A stretch of DNA of 61,412 bases from an uncultured Oscillibacter sp. Lineage in GTDB: Bacteria > Bacillota > Clostridia > Oscillospirales > Oscillospiraceae. Below are positions 33,594-42,612 of this stretch, piece by piece. Within the stretch, counting starts at the first letter, position 1, and each line of letters begins with the position of its first letter. The notes under the pieces are model-generated. The model ran no database searches, was not told the origin of the DNA, and was given only the letters and a program-made list of their open reading frames with translations. The stretch lies in contig CAJTZL010000009.1 in NCBI GenBank assembly GCA_910583695.1, positions 1 through 61,412 on the forward strand, read 5' to 3'. The position numbers and the translations under genes are program-made.

Positions 33594-33730
33594 CCCGCAG
33601 CGCGAACGACCAAGGCCGCTCCCATCGGGCAAGGATGGAAGCGTGGTCCCCCGCGGCGATTATTATACACCATTCAAACCGCAATTGCAACGCGGGGGAC
33701 CCATTTTATTTTGAGAAAGGGGTCCGTCCC

Positions 33731-34249
33731 ATGAACGCGAAAAAATATCTGCCCATTGCTCTTTTCATCGGTTTTCAGGCCTTCGTACTCCAGGCCCTCG
33801 ATCAGGCCGTCTGCGCCGGCATCCCGCCGCTGGCCGCCGGGGGCGGCTGGATTTCCTTCCAGGCCTGGGCCATGTACTTCCTGGGCGGCTGCACGCCCAA
33901 GGGGGGCGTGCGGGCACTGATCGGCTACCTGATCGGCATGGCCGCGTCCATCGCCATCATGGTGGGCGGCGGCGCGCTGGGCGCGCTGGGCTTCTGGGCC
34001 ATGCCCGTCATCCTGCTGATTCTGGTGCCCATCATTCTTTATTTGGATATCGCCCCGGAGATGATCAGCTTTGTCCCCGCCGTGTTTGTGGGCGCGGGCG
34101 TGTTCTTCGGCGTGATGAGCTACGTTCCCGGCGCCGGGTTTGCCAATGCCTTTCTTGCCGAGGGCGTGTACTGCGTCATCGGCCTGATCTTCGGCTGCAT
34201 CACCATCACCTTCCGGGGCTGGTACGAAAAGAAGTACGTCAATCCGTAA
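33731..34249 (+). CDS. DUF1097-family membrane protein
   Basis: A 172-residue protein with about five hydrophobic segments and little hydrophilic sequence, resembling the DUF1097 family. Start MNAKKYLPIALFIGFQ at 33731 after AAAGGGG. It sits between the LsrF-like enzyme and a small soluble protein, all on one strand, and may be an uptake or efflux component for the ketose handled by DhaKL. The family's function is not established, and the transport role is an inference from context only. Confidence 0.7.
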   Translation: MNAKKYLPIALFIGFQAFVLQALDQAVCAGIPPLAAGGGWISFQAWAMYFLGGCTPKGGVRALIGYLIGMAASIAIMVGGGALGALGFWAMPVILLILVPIILYLDIAPEMISFVPAVFVGAGVFFGVMSYVPGAGFANAFLAEGVYCVIGLIFGCITITFRGWYEKKYVNP

Positions 34250-34285
34250 TACACAGGCTCTGCCTGTCATAAGGAGGAAAAAACC

Positions 34286-34609
34286 ATGTCCGCTGAGTAT
34301 ATGCACATCGGAATCCCCGTCACCAACCGCAAACCCAATATGGTCTACAACGAAGGGGCCAAATTCTGGGTCAGCAATGTGGACGACTACGACTACAAAA
34401 TCGAGTACCTGAAATTCGAGGAGGGCACCCCCTTCCCGGAGGACATCCACCGCCATCCCCACGTGGCCTACAAGGTGGACGACCTGGAAAAATACGTGGC
34501 CGACGCCGACAGCGTGATCTGCGGCCCCATGCCCGCCAACGACAAGGGAGACCGGCTGGCTTTCGTCTGGAAGGACGGGGCGATTCTGGAGCTCTATCAG
34601 GAGGCCTGA
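34286..34609 (+). CDS. Small VOC-like (glyoxalase-fold) protein
   Basis: A 107-residue protein starting MSAEYMHIGIPVTNRKPNM after AAGGAGG. The beginning HIGIPV and the end FVWKDGAILELYQE, with a His near each start and a Glu at the end, resemble the metal ligands of the vicinal-oxygen-chelate (glyoxalase) fold, and PHVAYKVDDLEKYV is a typical second VOC strand-helix. Such proteins are isomerases, lyases or epimerases. It is the last gene before the terminator at 34728-34770 and probably belongs to the dhaL module. Confidence 0.65.
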   Translation: MSAEYMHIGIPVTNRKPNMVYNEGAKFWVSNVDDYDYKIEYLKFEEGTPFPEDIHRHPHVAYKVDDLEKYVADADSVICGPMPANDKGDRLAFVWKDGAILELYQEA

Positions 34610-34727
34610 GCCTCCCGGGAACTCCGGCGGCCCGGTCAGGCGGTGCGCCCTGGCCGCTCCCCTGCTCCCGGCAGGAAACCGCTTGCTGCGAAGGGCGGCG
34701 GGAAAGGCGGCTTTCCCTTATCAACCG

Positions 34728-34770
34728 AAAAGGCCCCGCCCGGAGGTACATCCTCCGGGCGGGGCTTTTT
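34728..34770. terminator. Bidirectional terminator closing two convergent operons
   Basis: GGCCCCGCCCGGAGG (34732-34746) pairs with CCTCCGGGCGGGGC (34752-34765), with AAAA before and TTTTT after. It separates the dhaL module from the convergent 15-kb minus-strand operon ending at 34794. Confidence 0.9.
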
Positions 34771-34793
34771 ATGCTTTGCAAGGGGCGGGGCCG

Positions 34794-37700
34794 TCAGCTC
34801 TCCTGGGCCAGCTTCTTGTAGCGAGCACAGCGGGCCTTGACGTCAGCCAGGGCCTTTTCATAGAGTGCGTCGGCCTTGCCGGGGAAGTTGTTCTTCAACG
34901 AGGCAAAGCGGTTCTCCCCCATCAGGAAGGGCAGCAGCTTTTCCGTGTCCGGCTCGGCGGAGTCCAGCTGGAAGGGGTTCTTCCCCTCCTCCGCCCGGCG
35001 GGGGTCGTAGCGGTAGAGCTGCCAGTAGCCGCATTCCACCGCCTTCTTCATCTCCTCCTGGGAGCAGCTCATGCCCTTTTTGATATGCTGCTCCAGGCAG
35101 GGGCAGTAGCAGATGACGATGGACGGGCCGGGATAGCTCTCCGCCTCCCGGAGGGCCTTCAGGGTCTGGGCCTGGTCCGCCCCCATGGCCACCTGGGCCA
35201 CGTACACATAGCCGTAGTTCATGAAAATGGCTCCCAGGTCTTTCTTTGCAATCTGCTTGCCGCCTGCGGCGAACTTCGCAACGGCCGACGTGGGCGTGGC
35301 CTTGGAGGACTGTCCGCCGGTGTTGGAGTACACCTCCGTATCCAGCACCAGCAGGTTCACGTCCCGGTTCTGGGCCAGCACGTGGTCGATGCCGCCGAAG
35401 CCGATATCATAGGCCCAGCCGTCGCCGCCCACGGCCCAGACGGACTTCTTCGCCAGGAACTCCTTGTTCTCCAGGATGTACCGGACCTCCGGCGCAGGCT
35501 CCGCGGCCTCCAGGGCCTTGACCAGCGCGTCGGTGAGGGCCCGGGATTTCTCCGTGTCCTCCCAGCCCTCCAGGTAGGCGCCCACGGCCTCCACGGCCAC
35601 GCCCGCCTCCTTTAGGGCCTCCAGGCGGATGAGCAGTTCCTTCCGCAGGGCGTCCTGGGCGTGGAAGAAGCCGTAGGCAAACTCGGCGTTGTCCTCAAAC
35701 AGGGAGTGCTCCCAGGCGGGGCCCCGGCCCTGCGCATCCCGGCAGTAGGGCAGGATGGGCGCACCGCCGCTGTAGGCAGAGGAACAGCCCGCCGCATTGC
35801 CGATGTACATGCGGTCCCCCGCCATCTGGCTCACCAGCTTGAGGTAGGTGGTTTCCGCGCAGCCAGCGCAGGCGGCGGAGAACTGGAAGTAGGGCTTGGC
35901 AAACTGGATATTTTTCACACTCCTGCTGTTCACCACGTCCGGTTTCAGGTATTTCTCATTCATCGCCACGCCGTCGAAGAGCTCCTGCTCCGGCTTCATC
36001 TCCTCGAAGGGAGTCATGACCAGGGCATCGGCGCTCTTTTCGCTCTGGTTGGCGGGGCAGGCCGTCAGGCACACGCCGCAGCCCAGGCAGTCGCAGGGGC
36101 TTACCTGCATGCGGAAGCCGTAGGCCGGGGCGTCCTTCCCCAGGCCCTTGGCGGGAACCGTTTCAAAGGCGGCGGGAACTCCGGCCTTCTCCTCCTCCGT
36201 CAGCAACACCGGGCGGATGGCCGCGTGGGGGCAGGCCATGGCGCAGCGGTTGCACTGGATGCAGCTTTCGGCGTTCCACTTGGGCACCGTAATCGCCACG
36301 CCCCGCTTGGAGTAGGCGGAGGTGCCGTTCTCCCAGGTGCCATCCAGCACGCCGTACTTCTTGAACACGGACACCGGCAGCTTGTCGCCCTGCTGGCGGT
36401 CCATGGGGAGGACGATGTCCCGGACGAAGTCCGTCACCTTCCGCTCCGGCGCGGGCACGTCGGCGGCATTGGCCCAGTGTTCGGGAATCTCCACCTTTAC
36501 CGCCGCGCTGACACCCACATCCACCGCGGCGTTGTTCATGTCCACGATTTTCTGCCCGGCTTTTTTGAAATAGGAGTTGTAGTTGTTTTTCTTCATGTCC
36601 TCCACGGCCACGTCCAGAGGGATGACCTTGGTGAGGGCGAAGAAGGCGGCCTGGAGAATGCTGTTGGTCCGGTTGGCCCCCAGGCCCACCTGCACCGCCA
36701 GCTTCGCGGCGTCGATGGTATAGAACTGGGCGTGCTTCCGGGCCAGATCCCGCTTCAGCTTCCCGGGGAGCTTTTCCTCCAGCTCCTCCACGCTCCAGGG
36801 GCAGTTGAGGAGGTATACGCCGCCCTCCTTCAGGTCCTCGGAGGTGTCGTACTTGTGGACATAGGTGGGGGCGTGAACCGCCACGAAGTCCGCGGCGGAA
36901 ACCAAGTAGGTGGACCGGATGGGCTGGTCCCCAAAGCGCAGATGGCTCTGGGTCAGGCCGCCGGACTTCATGGTGTCGTAGGAGAAGTAGGCCTGGGCGT
37001 ATTTCCCGGCGATGAGGCCGATGGTGGAAATGGCGTTTTTGTTGGCTCCCACGGTGCCGTCGCCCCCCAGGCCCCAGAGCTTGCAGGAGACCTGTCCCGG
37101 ATGGGGCAGCTCCACCTCTGTGTAATCCAGGGAGGTGTGGGTCACGTCGTCAATGATTCCGATGGTGAAGTTGTTTTTCGGGGCGTCCTGCCGGAGGTTG
37201 TCATAGACGGCGATAAACTGGCCCGGGGTGGTGTCCTTGGAGCTGAGGCCGTACCGGCCGCCCACCACCTGGATGTTCCCTCGCCCCGCCTGACTCAGGG
37301 CCGTCACCACGTCCAGGTACAGGGGCTCGCCCACACTGCCGGGCTCCTTGGAGCGGTCCAGCACGGCAATTTTCTTGACCGTCTCGGGCAGGGCCGCGGC
37401 GAAGTGCTTCACGGAGAAGGGGCGGTACAGGTGCACCTGGAGGAGGCCCACCTTCCGGCCCTGGGCATTGAGGTAGTCCACGGTCTCCTTCACCGCCTCG
37501 GAGGCGGAGCACATGACCACAATGACTTCCTCCGCGTCCGGCGCGCCGTAGTAGTTGAAGAGCTGGTAATTCCGGCCCGTCAGCTTGTTGATTTCGTCCA
37601 TGTAGTGCTGGACGGTATCCGGCAGGGCGGCGCTGGTTTCGTTCACGCCCTCCTTGCACTGGAAGTACACGTCCGGGTTCACATTGTTGCCCCGGTTGGT

Positions 37701-38339
37701 GGGGTGCTCCGGGTTCAGGCACTGGCGGCGGAAGGCCTGCACCGCCTCCCAGTCCACCAGGCCCCGCAGGTCCTCGTAGTCCAGGGCCTCAATCCGCTGC
37801 ATCTCGTGGGAGGTGCGGAAGCCGTCGAAGCAGTGCATGAAGGCGTACTTGGAGTGAATGGCGCTGAGGTGTGCCACGGCGGCCAAGTCCATGGCCTCCT
37901 GGGGGGAGGCGGACATAAGCATGGCGTAGCCGGTGGTGCGGCAGGTCATGAAGTCCGTGTGGTCGCCGAAGATGGAGTGGTGGTTGCTCGTCACCACCCG
38001 GGAGGCGATGTGCATGACGTTGGGGAGGAACTGGCCCCCCATGGCGTACATGGCGGGAATCATCAGCATCAGGCCCTGGGAGGAGGTGAAGGTGGTGGTG
38101 AGGGCCCCCGCCTGGGCCGCGCCGTGGCAGGTCCCCGCCGCCCCGGCCTCCGACTGCATCTGGATCACGTCCACCGTGGACCCGAACAGGTTCTTCCGCC
38201 CCTTGGCCGACCATTCGTCCACCTTCTCCGCCATGGGAGACGACGGCGTGATGGGATAGATGGCCGCTACCTCCGTGAAGGCGTAGGCCACATGGGCCGC
38301 CGCCGTGTTCCCGTCCATTACAACGTATTTTTTATTCAT
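34794..38339 (-). CDS. nifJ: Pyruvate:ferredoxin (flavodoxin) oxidoreductase
   Basis: A full-length 1181-residue single-chain PFOR that turns pyruvate and CoA into acetyl-CoA and CO2 with reduced ferredoxin. The domains run in the usual order: an N-terminal pyrimidine-binding domain (GNTAAAHVAYAFTEVAAIYP), the gamma domain, a two-cluster ferredoxin insert (CIQCNRCAMACPHA and CLGCGVCLTACPAN), and the thiamine diphosphate domain (CAGCAETTYLKL, GNAAGCSSAYSGGAP, GGDGWAYDIGFGG). It lies only 18 bp after the dehydratase large-subunit gene and so appears to be the last step of that operon, although many clostridia also use PFOR as a housekeeping enzyme. Confidence 0.96.
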   Translation of the reverse strand: MNKKYVVMDGNTAAAHVAYAFTEVAAIYPITPSSPMAEKVDEWSAKGRKNLFGSTVDVIQMQSEAGAAGTCHGAAQAGALTTTFTSSQGLMLMIPAMYAMGGQFLPNVMHIASRVVTSNHHSIFGDHTDFMTCRTTGYAMLMSASPQEAMDLAAVAHLSAIHSKYAFMHCFDGFRTSHEMQRIEALDYEDLRGLVDWEAVQAFRRQCLNPEHPTNRGNNVNPDVYFQCKEGVNETSAALPDTVQHYMDEINKLTGRNYQLFNYYGAPDAEEVIVVMCSASEAVKETVDYLNAQGRKVGLLQVHLYRPFSVKHFAAALPETVKKIAVLDRSKEPGSVGEPLYLDVVTALSQAGRGNIQVVGGRYGLSSKDTTPGQFIAVYDNLRQDAPKNNFTIGIIDDVTHTSLDYTEVELPHPGQVSCKLWGLGGDGTVGANKNAISTIGLIAGKYAQAYFSYDTMKSGGLTQSHLRFGDQPIRSTYLVSAADFVAVHAPTYVHKYDTSEDLKEGGVYLLNCPWSVEELEEKLPGKLKRDLARKHAQFYTIDAAKLAVQVGLGANRTNSILQAAFFALTKVIPLDVAVEDMKKNNYNSYFKKAGQKIVDMNNAAVDVGVSAAVKVEIPEHWANAADVPAPERKVTDFVRDIVLPMDRQQGDKLPVSVFKKYGVLDGTWENGTSAYSKRGVAITVPKWNAESCIQCNRCAMACPHAAIRPVLLTEEEKAGVPAAFETVPAKGLGKDAPAYGFRMQVSPCDCLGCGVCLTACPANQSEKSADALVMTPFEEMKPEQELFDGVAMNEKYLKPDVVNSRSVKNIQFAKPYFQFSAACAGCAETTYLKLVSQMAGDRMYIGNAAGCSSAYSGGAPILPYCRDAQGRGPAWEHSLFEDNAEFAYGFFHAQDALRKELLIRLEALKEAGVAVEAVGAYLEGWEDTEKSRALTDALVKALEAAEPAPEVRYILENKEFLAKKSVWAVGGDGWAYDIGFGGIDHVLAQNRDVNLLVLDTEVYSNTGGQSSKATPTSAVAKFAAGGKQIAKKDLGAIFMNYGYVYVAQVAMGADQAQTLKALREAESYPGPSIVICYCPCLEQHIKKGMSCSQEEMKKAVECGYWQLYRYDPRRAEEGKNPFQLDSAEPDTEKLLPFLMGENRFASLKNNFPGKADALYEKALADVKARCARYKKLAQES

Positions 38340-38357
38340 ATCGGAAGCGCTCCTTAC

Positions 38358-39521
38358 TTATACGTAGTTGCAGACCCGGGCGATGGCCATTTCCGTGAAG
38401 CCCAGGGCCTCCGCCTTGGTCTGGCGGCCGCAGGCCACCTGCCGGACCAGCTCGTAGAGCTCCCCGCCCAGCTCCTCCAGGGTCTTCTCCCCGTAGATGA
38501 GGGGGGAGGCATCCAGGTCGATGTTGTCCTCCATTTTGGCGAAGGTCAGCTTGTTCCCGGTGATCTTCACCACCGGGACAATGGGATTCCCCGTGGGGGA
38601 CCCCCGGCCACTGGAGAAGACCACCACCTGGGCTCCTCCCGCCGCCATGGCGGCAACCGAGGAGGGGTCGTTGCCCGGGGTGTCCATGATGACCAGCCCC
38701 CCCTTGGCCTTCACCTGCTTGGCGTAGTCATAGACCGCCATGACGGGGCTGTGGCCTCCCTTGTGGATGCAGCCCAGGGATTTCTCCTCCAGGGTGGTGA
38801 TGCCCCCGGCCTTGTTGCCGGGAGAGGGGTTGCCCTCCCGGACCTCCTCCCCCACCAGCCTCAGGGCCTTTTCATAGCGGCGGACAATCTCCAGGATGCG
38901 GTCGTGGACCTCCGGCGTGGCGGCCCGCTTCGCCAGGATGTGCTCCGCGCCGATGAACTCGGTGGTCTCGCTGAGGATGGAGCAGCCGCCGTCCGCCACC
39001 AGCCGGTCGCTGAGCTCCCCGATGACGGGGTTGGCCGCAAGGCCGCTGGTGGGGTCACTGCCGCCGCATTCGGTACCCACAATGAGCTCCGACATGGGGA
39101 ACTCCTTCTTCTGGAGCAGGGAGGCCTCCGCCGCCATCTCCTTGGCGTAGCGCACGGCGATGTCCACCGCCTTCAAGGTGCCGCCCACCTCCTGGATAAT
39201 GACCTGCTTGAGGGGCTTGTTAGTCCGCTCCTGAATCGCCTTCACCACCAGATCCATCTGGCAGTTCTCGCAGCCAAGGGACACCACAACGGTGCCGTAG
39301 ACATTGGGGTTGGCGGCGTAGCCCGCCATCACGTCCATGGTCAGCTGCTGGTCGGACTCCACCTGGGAGCAGCCCTGCTGGTTGTTGAACGTCACCGCAC
39401 CGTTGACCTGCTGGGCCACGATGCGAGTGGTGTCGGAGGCGCAGACGCTGGCGGGCAGAATCAGCACATAGTTGCGCACGCCCACCCGGCCGTCGGGCCG
39501 CTCATAGCCATAGAATGTCAT
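38358..39521 (-). CDS. UxaA-family dehydratase, large subunit
   Basis: A 387-residue protein equal to the C-terminal domain of altronate dehydratase UxaA and galactarate dehydratase GarD. The motifs are GYERPDGRVGVRNYVLI, VVSLGCENCQMD, GTECGGSDPTSGLAANP, EFIGAEHILAKRA and ITTLEEKSLGCIHKGGHSP; the Cys residues and the Glu/His sites match the iron-dependent lyase family. The same split architecture is found in sulfolactate sulfo-lyase SuyAB, so elimination of water or of another group from a 2-hydroxy acid is expected. Its partner is the 93-residue SAF subunit 12 bp upstream. Confidence 0.88.
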   Translation of the reverse strand: MTFYGYERPDGRVGVRNYVLILPASVCASDTTRIVAQQVNGAVTFNNQQGCSQVESDQQLTMDVMAGYAANPNVYGTVVVSLGCENCQMDLVVKAIQERTNKPLKQVIIQEVGGTLKAVDIAVRYAKEMAAEASLLQKKEFPMSELIVGTECGGSDPTSGLAANPVIGELSDRLVADGGCSILSETTEFIGAEHILAKRAATPEVHDRILEIVRRYEKALRLVGEEVREGNPSPGNKAGGITTLEEKSLGCIHKGGHSPVMAVYDYAKQVKAKGGLVIMDTPGNDPSSVAAMAAGGAQVVVFSSGRGSPTGNPIVPVVKITGNKLTFAKMEDNIDLDASPLIYGEKTLEELGGELYELVRQVACGRQTKAEALGFTEMAIARVCNYV

Positions 39522-39533
39522 TGGGAACCCTCC

Positions 39534-39815
39534 TCAATCCAGATTTTCCGAGTGGCTTTCCACGTTGTGGACGTGGACGTGCTGCCCGGTTTTGATATCC
39601 GTGACGGCGGAGCCGATATGCTGGCCGTATTTGATCACCGGCTCCCCCTGGGGGATGTCCCGGCAGGCCAGCTTGTGATAGATGGTGATGTCCTCCAGGG
39701 CGGTGAGCCGCCGGACTTCACCTCCAGCATCAAATTCCACCACTTCGCCCTTGGCGATGGGTTCGATGGCCACCGCCACGTTGTCGGCGGGGTCAATGCG
39801 CATTGCGTTCAGCAT
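39534..39815 (-). CDS. UxaA-family dehydratase, SAF-domain small subunit
   Basis: A 93-residue SAF-domain protein corresponding to the N-terminal domain of UxaA, which is fused to the large domain in many bacteria and separate here. PADNVAVAIEPIAKGEVVEF is the SAF start. IPQGEPVIKYGQHIGSAVTD is the family signature with the conserved Gly-x-x-Ile-Gly turn. SuyA of sulfolactate lyase has about the same size. It is required for the activity of the split enzyme in known examples. Start at 39815 after AAGGAG. A 14-bp palindrome at 39848-39861 lies just upstream. Confidence 0.85.
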   Translation of the reverse strand: MLNAMRIDPADNVAVAIEPIAKGEVVEFDAGGEVRRLTALEDITIYHKLACRDIPQGEPVIKYGQHIGSAVTDIKTGQHVHVHNVESHSENLD

Positions 39816-39847
39816 ATGGTTTCACTCCTTAACCCGCGGCCGGAGCC

Positions 39848-39861
39848 GCGAAACGTTTCGC
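39848..39861. promoter_or_regulatory. Perfect palindrome GCGAAACGTTTCGC upstream of the SAF subunit gene
   Basis: This 14-bp perfect palindrome fills the gap between the gntP stop and the small dehydratase subunit. It shares GAAAC/GTTTC half-sites with the repeats upstream of the sigma-54 promoter near 50100. It may be an internal operator. No -10/-35 or -24/-12 pair is obvious beside it. Confidence 0.45.
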
Positions 39862-41232
39862 TTACAGCGGAATCACCAGCGCACCAACCAGCGCCAGCAG
39901 GAAAATGAACACGGAGGAGATGAAGGAACCCAGGGTGTAGGTCTTCAGTCCGCCGGTAATGGTGAGGCCCGACATGTTGGTTGCCACCCAGAAGCCGGAG
40001 TCGTTCACATGGCCGATGGAGTTGCCGCCGGAGAGGCAGGCCAGGGCCAGCCACACGGGATGACAGCCGATGGCGGGTGCCACTGTGGCCATGATGGTCA
40101 TGGAGGTCATGCCCGCCACGGTGCCGGAACCCTGAGCCACCCGGAAGATCATGCCGATCAGGTAGCAGAGGAACATGGCCGGAACCACGGAGCTGGCCCC
40201 GGTGCTCAGCAGGGAGACGATGGAATCCCCGATGCCCGTGGCGGCGATGACGGAGGAGAAGCTGCCGCCCGCGCCGGTGATCAGCAGCACCACGCCGGCG
40301 CTTTTCAGCGCCTCGCCGGCGGACTTTTCGAAATTCTCCCGGCCAATGAACCGGATGCTCACCAGATAGGCCCCCAGGGTGCCCAACAGCATGGCGATGA
40401 CCTTTTCCCCCAGGAAGCGGCAGATCACGGGGGACTCCTCAAAGAGGGCCGTTCCCACGGTGCCCGCCAGGATGCAGACAATGGGGATGACGATGGGAAG
40501 CAGGCTCATGGCGAAGGAGGGGCGGGGCCGGTCTGCGGCGGCGTCCCGCCGGGCGGACTCCAGCAGCTCCGTCACCACGTTGGAGCTGTGGTTCACGTCC
40601 TTTTCCTCGTTCCAGATGCCCCGGTCGTGAATTTTGATGAACACGAAGTCGCTGAGCAGCACGGTGATCAGCCCCACCACCAGACCTACGCCCATCATGA
40701 CGCCCAGGTCAAAGCCGAAGATGTCCGCCGCCGCCAGGGGGTTGGGCGTGGGAGGCACGACGCAGTGGGCGGTGGTGGCTCCGATGGTCAGGCAGCCGGT
40801 GACATAGCACATTTTCTTGTTGATTTTCGCGGCGATGGTGATTCCGATGGGAATCAGGATGACAAAGGTCACGTCGAAGAACACGGGGACGGACAGGACA
40901 AAGCCCGCCAGAGAGATGGCCCACATGGCCCGCTTCTCCGGGAAGGCGGAAACGATCTTGTCGGCAATGACTCCGGCGGCTCCGCTGTCGTTCAGCAGCT
41001 GGCCCAGAATCACGCCGAAGCCGATGGGCAGGCCGATGCCGGTCATCATGTTTCCGAAGCCGGAGGAGATGGTGGACACGGTGTCCATCAGGCCCAGGCC
41101 GCCCATACCTCCCATGTACAGGCAGGCCAGCACCATTCCGATGGAGGCGTTGAGCTTCAAGACGATGATGCACACCAAAATGATGGCGATGGCAATGGCC
41201 AAATGCAAAATCAGCATTGCAGGTGTAACCAT
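39862..41232 (-). CDS. GntP-family gluconate/organic-acid permease
   Basis: A 456-residue permease with about twelve to fourteen transmembrane segments of the GntP family, which imports gluconate, ketogluconates and other hydroxy acids with protons. Recognisable stretches are GIGLPIGFGVILGQLLNDSG, PVFFDVTFVILIPIGI, TAHCVVPPTPNPLAAA and RVAQGSGTVAGMTSMTI. The VPPTPGP-like loop is the family signature. Having both this permease and a TctABC transporter in the same operon suggests either two substrates or uptake plus exchange of one pathway. Confidence 0.9.
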   Translation of the reverse strand: MVTPAMLILHLAIAIAIILVCIIVLKLNASIGMVLACLYMGGMGGLGLMDTVSTISSGFGNMMTGIGLPIGFGVILGQLLNDSGAAGVIADKIVSAFPEKRAMWAISLAGFVLSVPVFFDVTFVILIPIGITIAAKINKKMCYVTGCLTIGATTAHCVVPPTPNPLAAADIFGFDLGVMMGVGLVVGLITVLLSDFVFIKIHDRGIWNEEKDVNHSSNVVTELLESARRDAAADRPRPSFAMSLLPIVIPIVCILAGTVGTALFEESPVICRFLGEKVIAMLLGTLGAYLVSIRFIGRENFEKSAGEALKSAGVVLLITGAGGSFSSVIAATGIGDSIVSLLSTGASSVVPAMFLCYLIGMIFRVAQGSGTVAGMTSMTIMATVAPAIGCHPVWLALACLSGGNSIGHVNDSGFWVATNMSGLTITGGLKTYTLGSFISSVFIFLLALVGALVIPL

Positions 41233-41298
41233 AGATGTTTCTCCTTTTCAAATACACACACGGTTTCGCCCCGGCGCGGCGTCCCCCGGAACAGGGGG

Positions 41299-42582
41299 TC
41301 AGAACAGGTTGCCCTGGCTGTCGAAGGGAAGGTCGTACAGGTCCGTTAGAATCTCAATGTTGGGATTGGCCCTGGCCTGGGGAAGCAGGCCCTCGGAAAT
41401 CTCGATTTCTCCGATGTGGGCGGTGTTGGGAATCCGGATCAGCTTCATGTGGTCGTGGTCCTCCGCCTCCGGGCAGCACATCAGGGCCAGCTGGAGGGCC
41501 TCCCGGTCGTTATCCATGATCATGGGAATTTTCATCAGGTGCAGGAAGGTGTTGGTTACGCCGGTGGGGTAGGTCATCTCCAGCTTCATCCGGTTCACCA
41601 GCCGCCGGGTCGTCACCTCCGCCAGGCCGATGCCCTGGGCGTTGCCGTGGGTTTCGTCGGTGATGTCCAGAACGACCACCTTTTCCGCATCGATGCCGCC
41701 GGAGCAGTACTGGGGCAGGACGAAGCGGCCGGAGATATTGGGGTCCATGCCGTCGCCGGAGATGTTTTTTCCGATCTTGTCCACCACCAGCACGTCGCAC
41801 TCGTCAAAGAGGAGCCTGGCGATGGTCTGGTAGGAGATCTCCTTCAGCCTGGGCTCCTCGTCGATGATCTCCCGGGGGGTGAGTCCCTTGATGAGGTAGG
41901 TGTCGTCATAGGCGTTTTCAATGACGGCGATGCCCCCCAGCACGGGGCAATTCTCCAGAATGGTCCGGCCGTATTCCTCCACCAGCTCGTGCATGATGGC
42001 GGGGCTCTGGTGGTGAATGGACTCCGCCCCCTTCTGCTTGCCCAGGCCGATGGCCATCATCTTCATCAGGCCGCTCTCATAGGGCCCCCGGAAGGAGGTG
42101 TGGGGCTTGATGCGGTTGAAGAGCAGAATCCCGTCGGCCTCGGAGGCGTTCTTGTCGATGAAGACCGGCTGCTTCCGCACGCCGGAGAGGCCGATCTGCA
42201 CCGTCTCCATGGAGCTCTTGACGGGACAGCCCATGGCCTCCTCCGTGATGCCGTAGTCCTTGAGAATCTGGGTCTGCCCCTCGGCGGTGGCGCCCCCGTG
42301 GCTGCCCATGGAGGCCACAATGTAGGGCTCCGCTCCCTTGGACTTGACGAAATCCACCATGGCCCGGGCCATGAGGGCGTTGTTGGTCATGCCCCGGCTG
42401 CCGCAGGTGACGGCGATTTTCATGCCGGGCCGGATCTTCCCGCCCAGGTCCTCCCGGTCCAGCTCCTTTTGGACGGTGGAGGCGATGTCCTCCACAGGAA
42501 TGTGGCTCCGGTCAAAGTTCTGCCGGATGCGGACCATCTTGGGAATGGGTTGGTTCTTGATGAGATCGGTAATGGTTTCCAT
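41299..42582 (-). CDS. LarA-like nickel-dependent racemase/epimerase (LarAH, DUF2088)
   Basis: A 427-residue member of the lactate racemase superfamily, which uses the nickel-pincer (NPN) cofactor to invert the C2 hydroxyl of hydroxy acids. The likely nickel and catalytic residues are the His of MGSHGGATAEG, His and Lys in RIKPHTSFRGPYESGLMKMM and the His pair of SIHHQSPAIMHEL, matching the His-His-Lys-His order of LarA. Characterised relatives work on lactate, malate, gluconate and other acids. Its NPN-cofactor enzymes LarB, LarC and LarE are not in the window. It probably feeds the right C2 epimer to the UxaA-like enzyme. Confidence 0.87.
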   Translation of the reverse strand: METITDLIKNQPIPKMVRIRQNFDRSHIPVEDIASTVQKELDREDLGGKIRPGMKIAVTCGSRGMTNNALMARAMVDFVKSKGAEPYIVASMGSHGGATAEGQTQILKDYGITEEAMGCPVKSSMETVQIGLSGVRKQPVFIDKNASEADGILLFNRIKPHTSFRGPYESGLMKMMAIGLGKQKGAESIHHQSPAIMHELVEEYGRTILENCPVLGGIAVIENAYDDTYLIKGLTPREIIDEEPRLKEISYQTIARLLFDECDVLVVDKIGKNISGDGMDPNISGRFVLPQYCSGGIDAEKVVVLDITDETHGNAQGIGLAEVTTRRLVNRMKLEMTYPTGVTNTFLHLMKIPMIMDNDREALQLALMCCPEAEDHDHMKLIRIPNTAHIGEIEISEGLLPQARANPNIEILTDLYDLPFDSQGNLF

Positions 42583-42612
42583 GGAAAGACTCCTCTCAAA
42601 AATTCCTGCGCC

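Noticed and set aside
35661..39908. A 1415-codon open frame on the plus strand opposite PFOR and the dehydratase genes
   Set aside because: It is antisense to well-supported genes, rich in Gly, His, Val and Leu with no domain, and arises from high GC at third positions. The same holds for the long frames at 22415-23989, 30852-32855, 41416-42843, 47523-48920 and 54788-56581.
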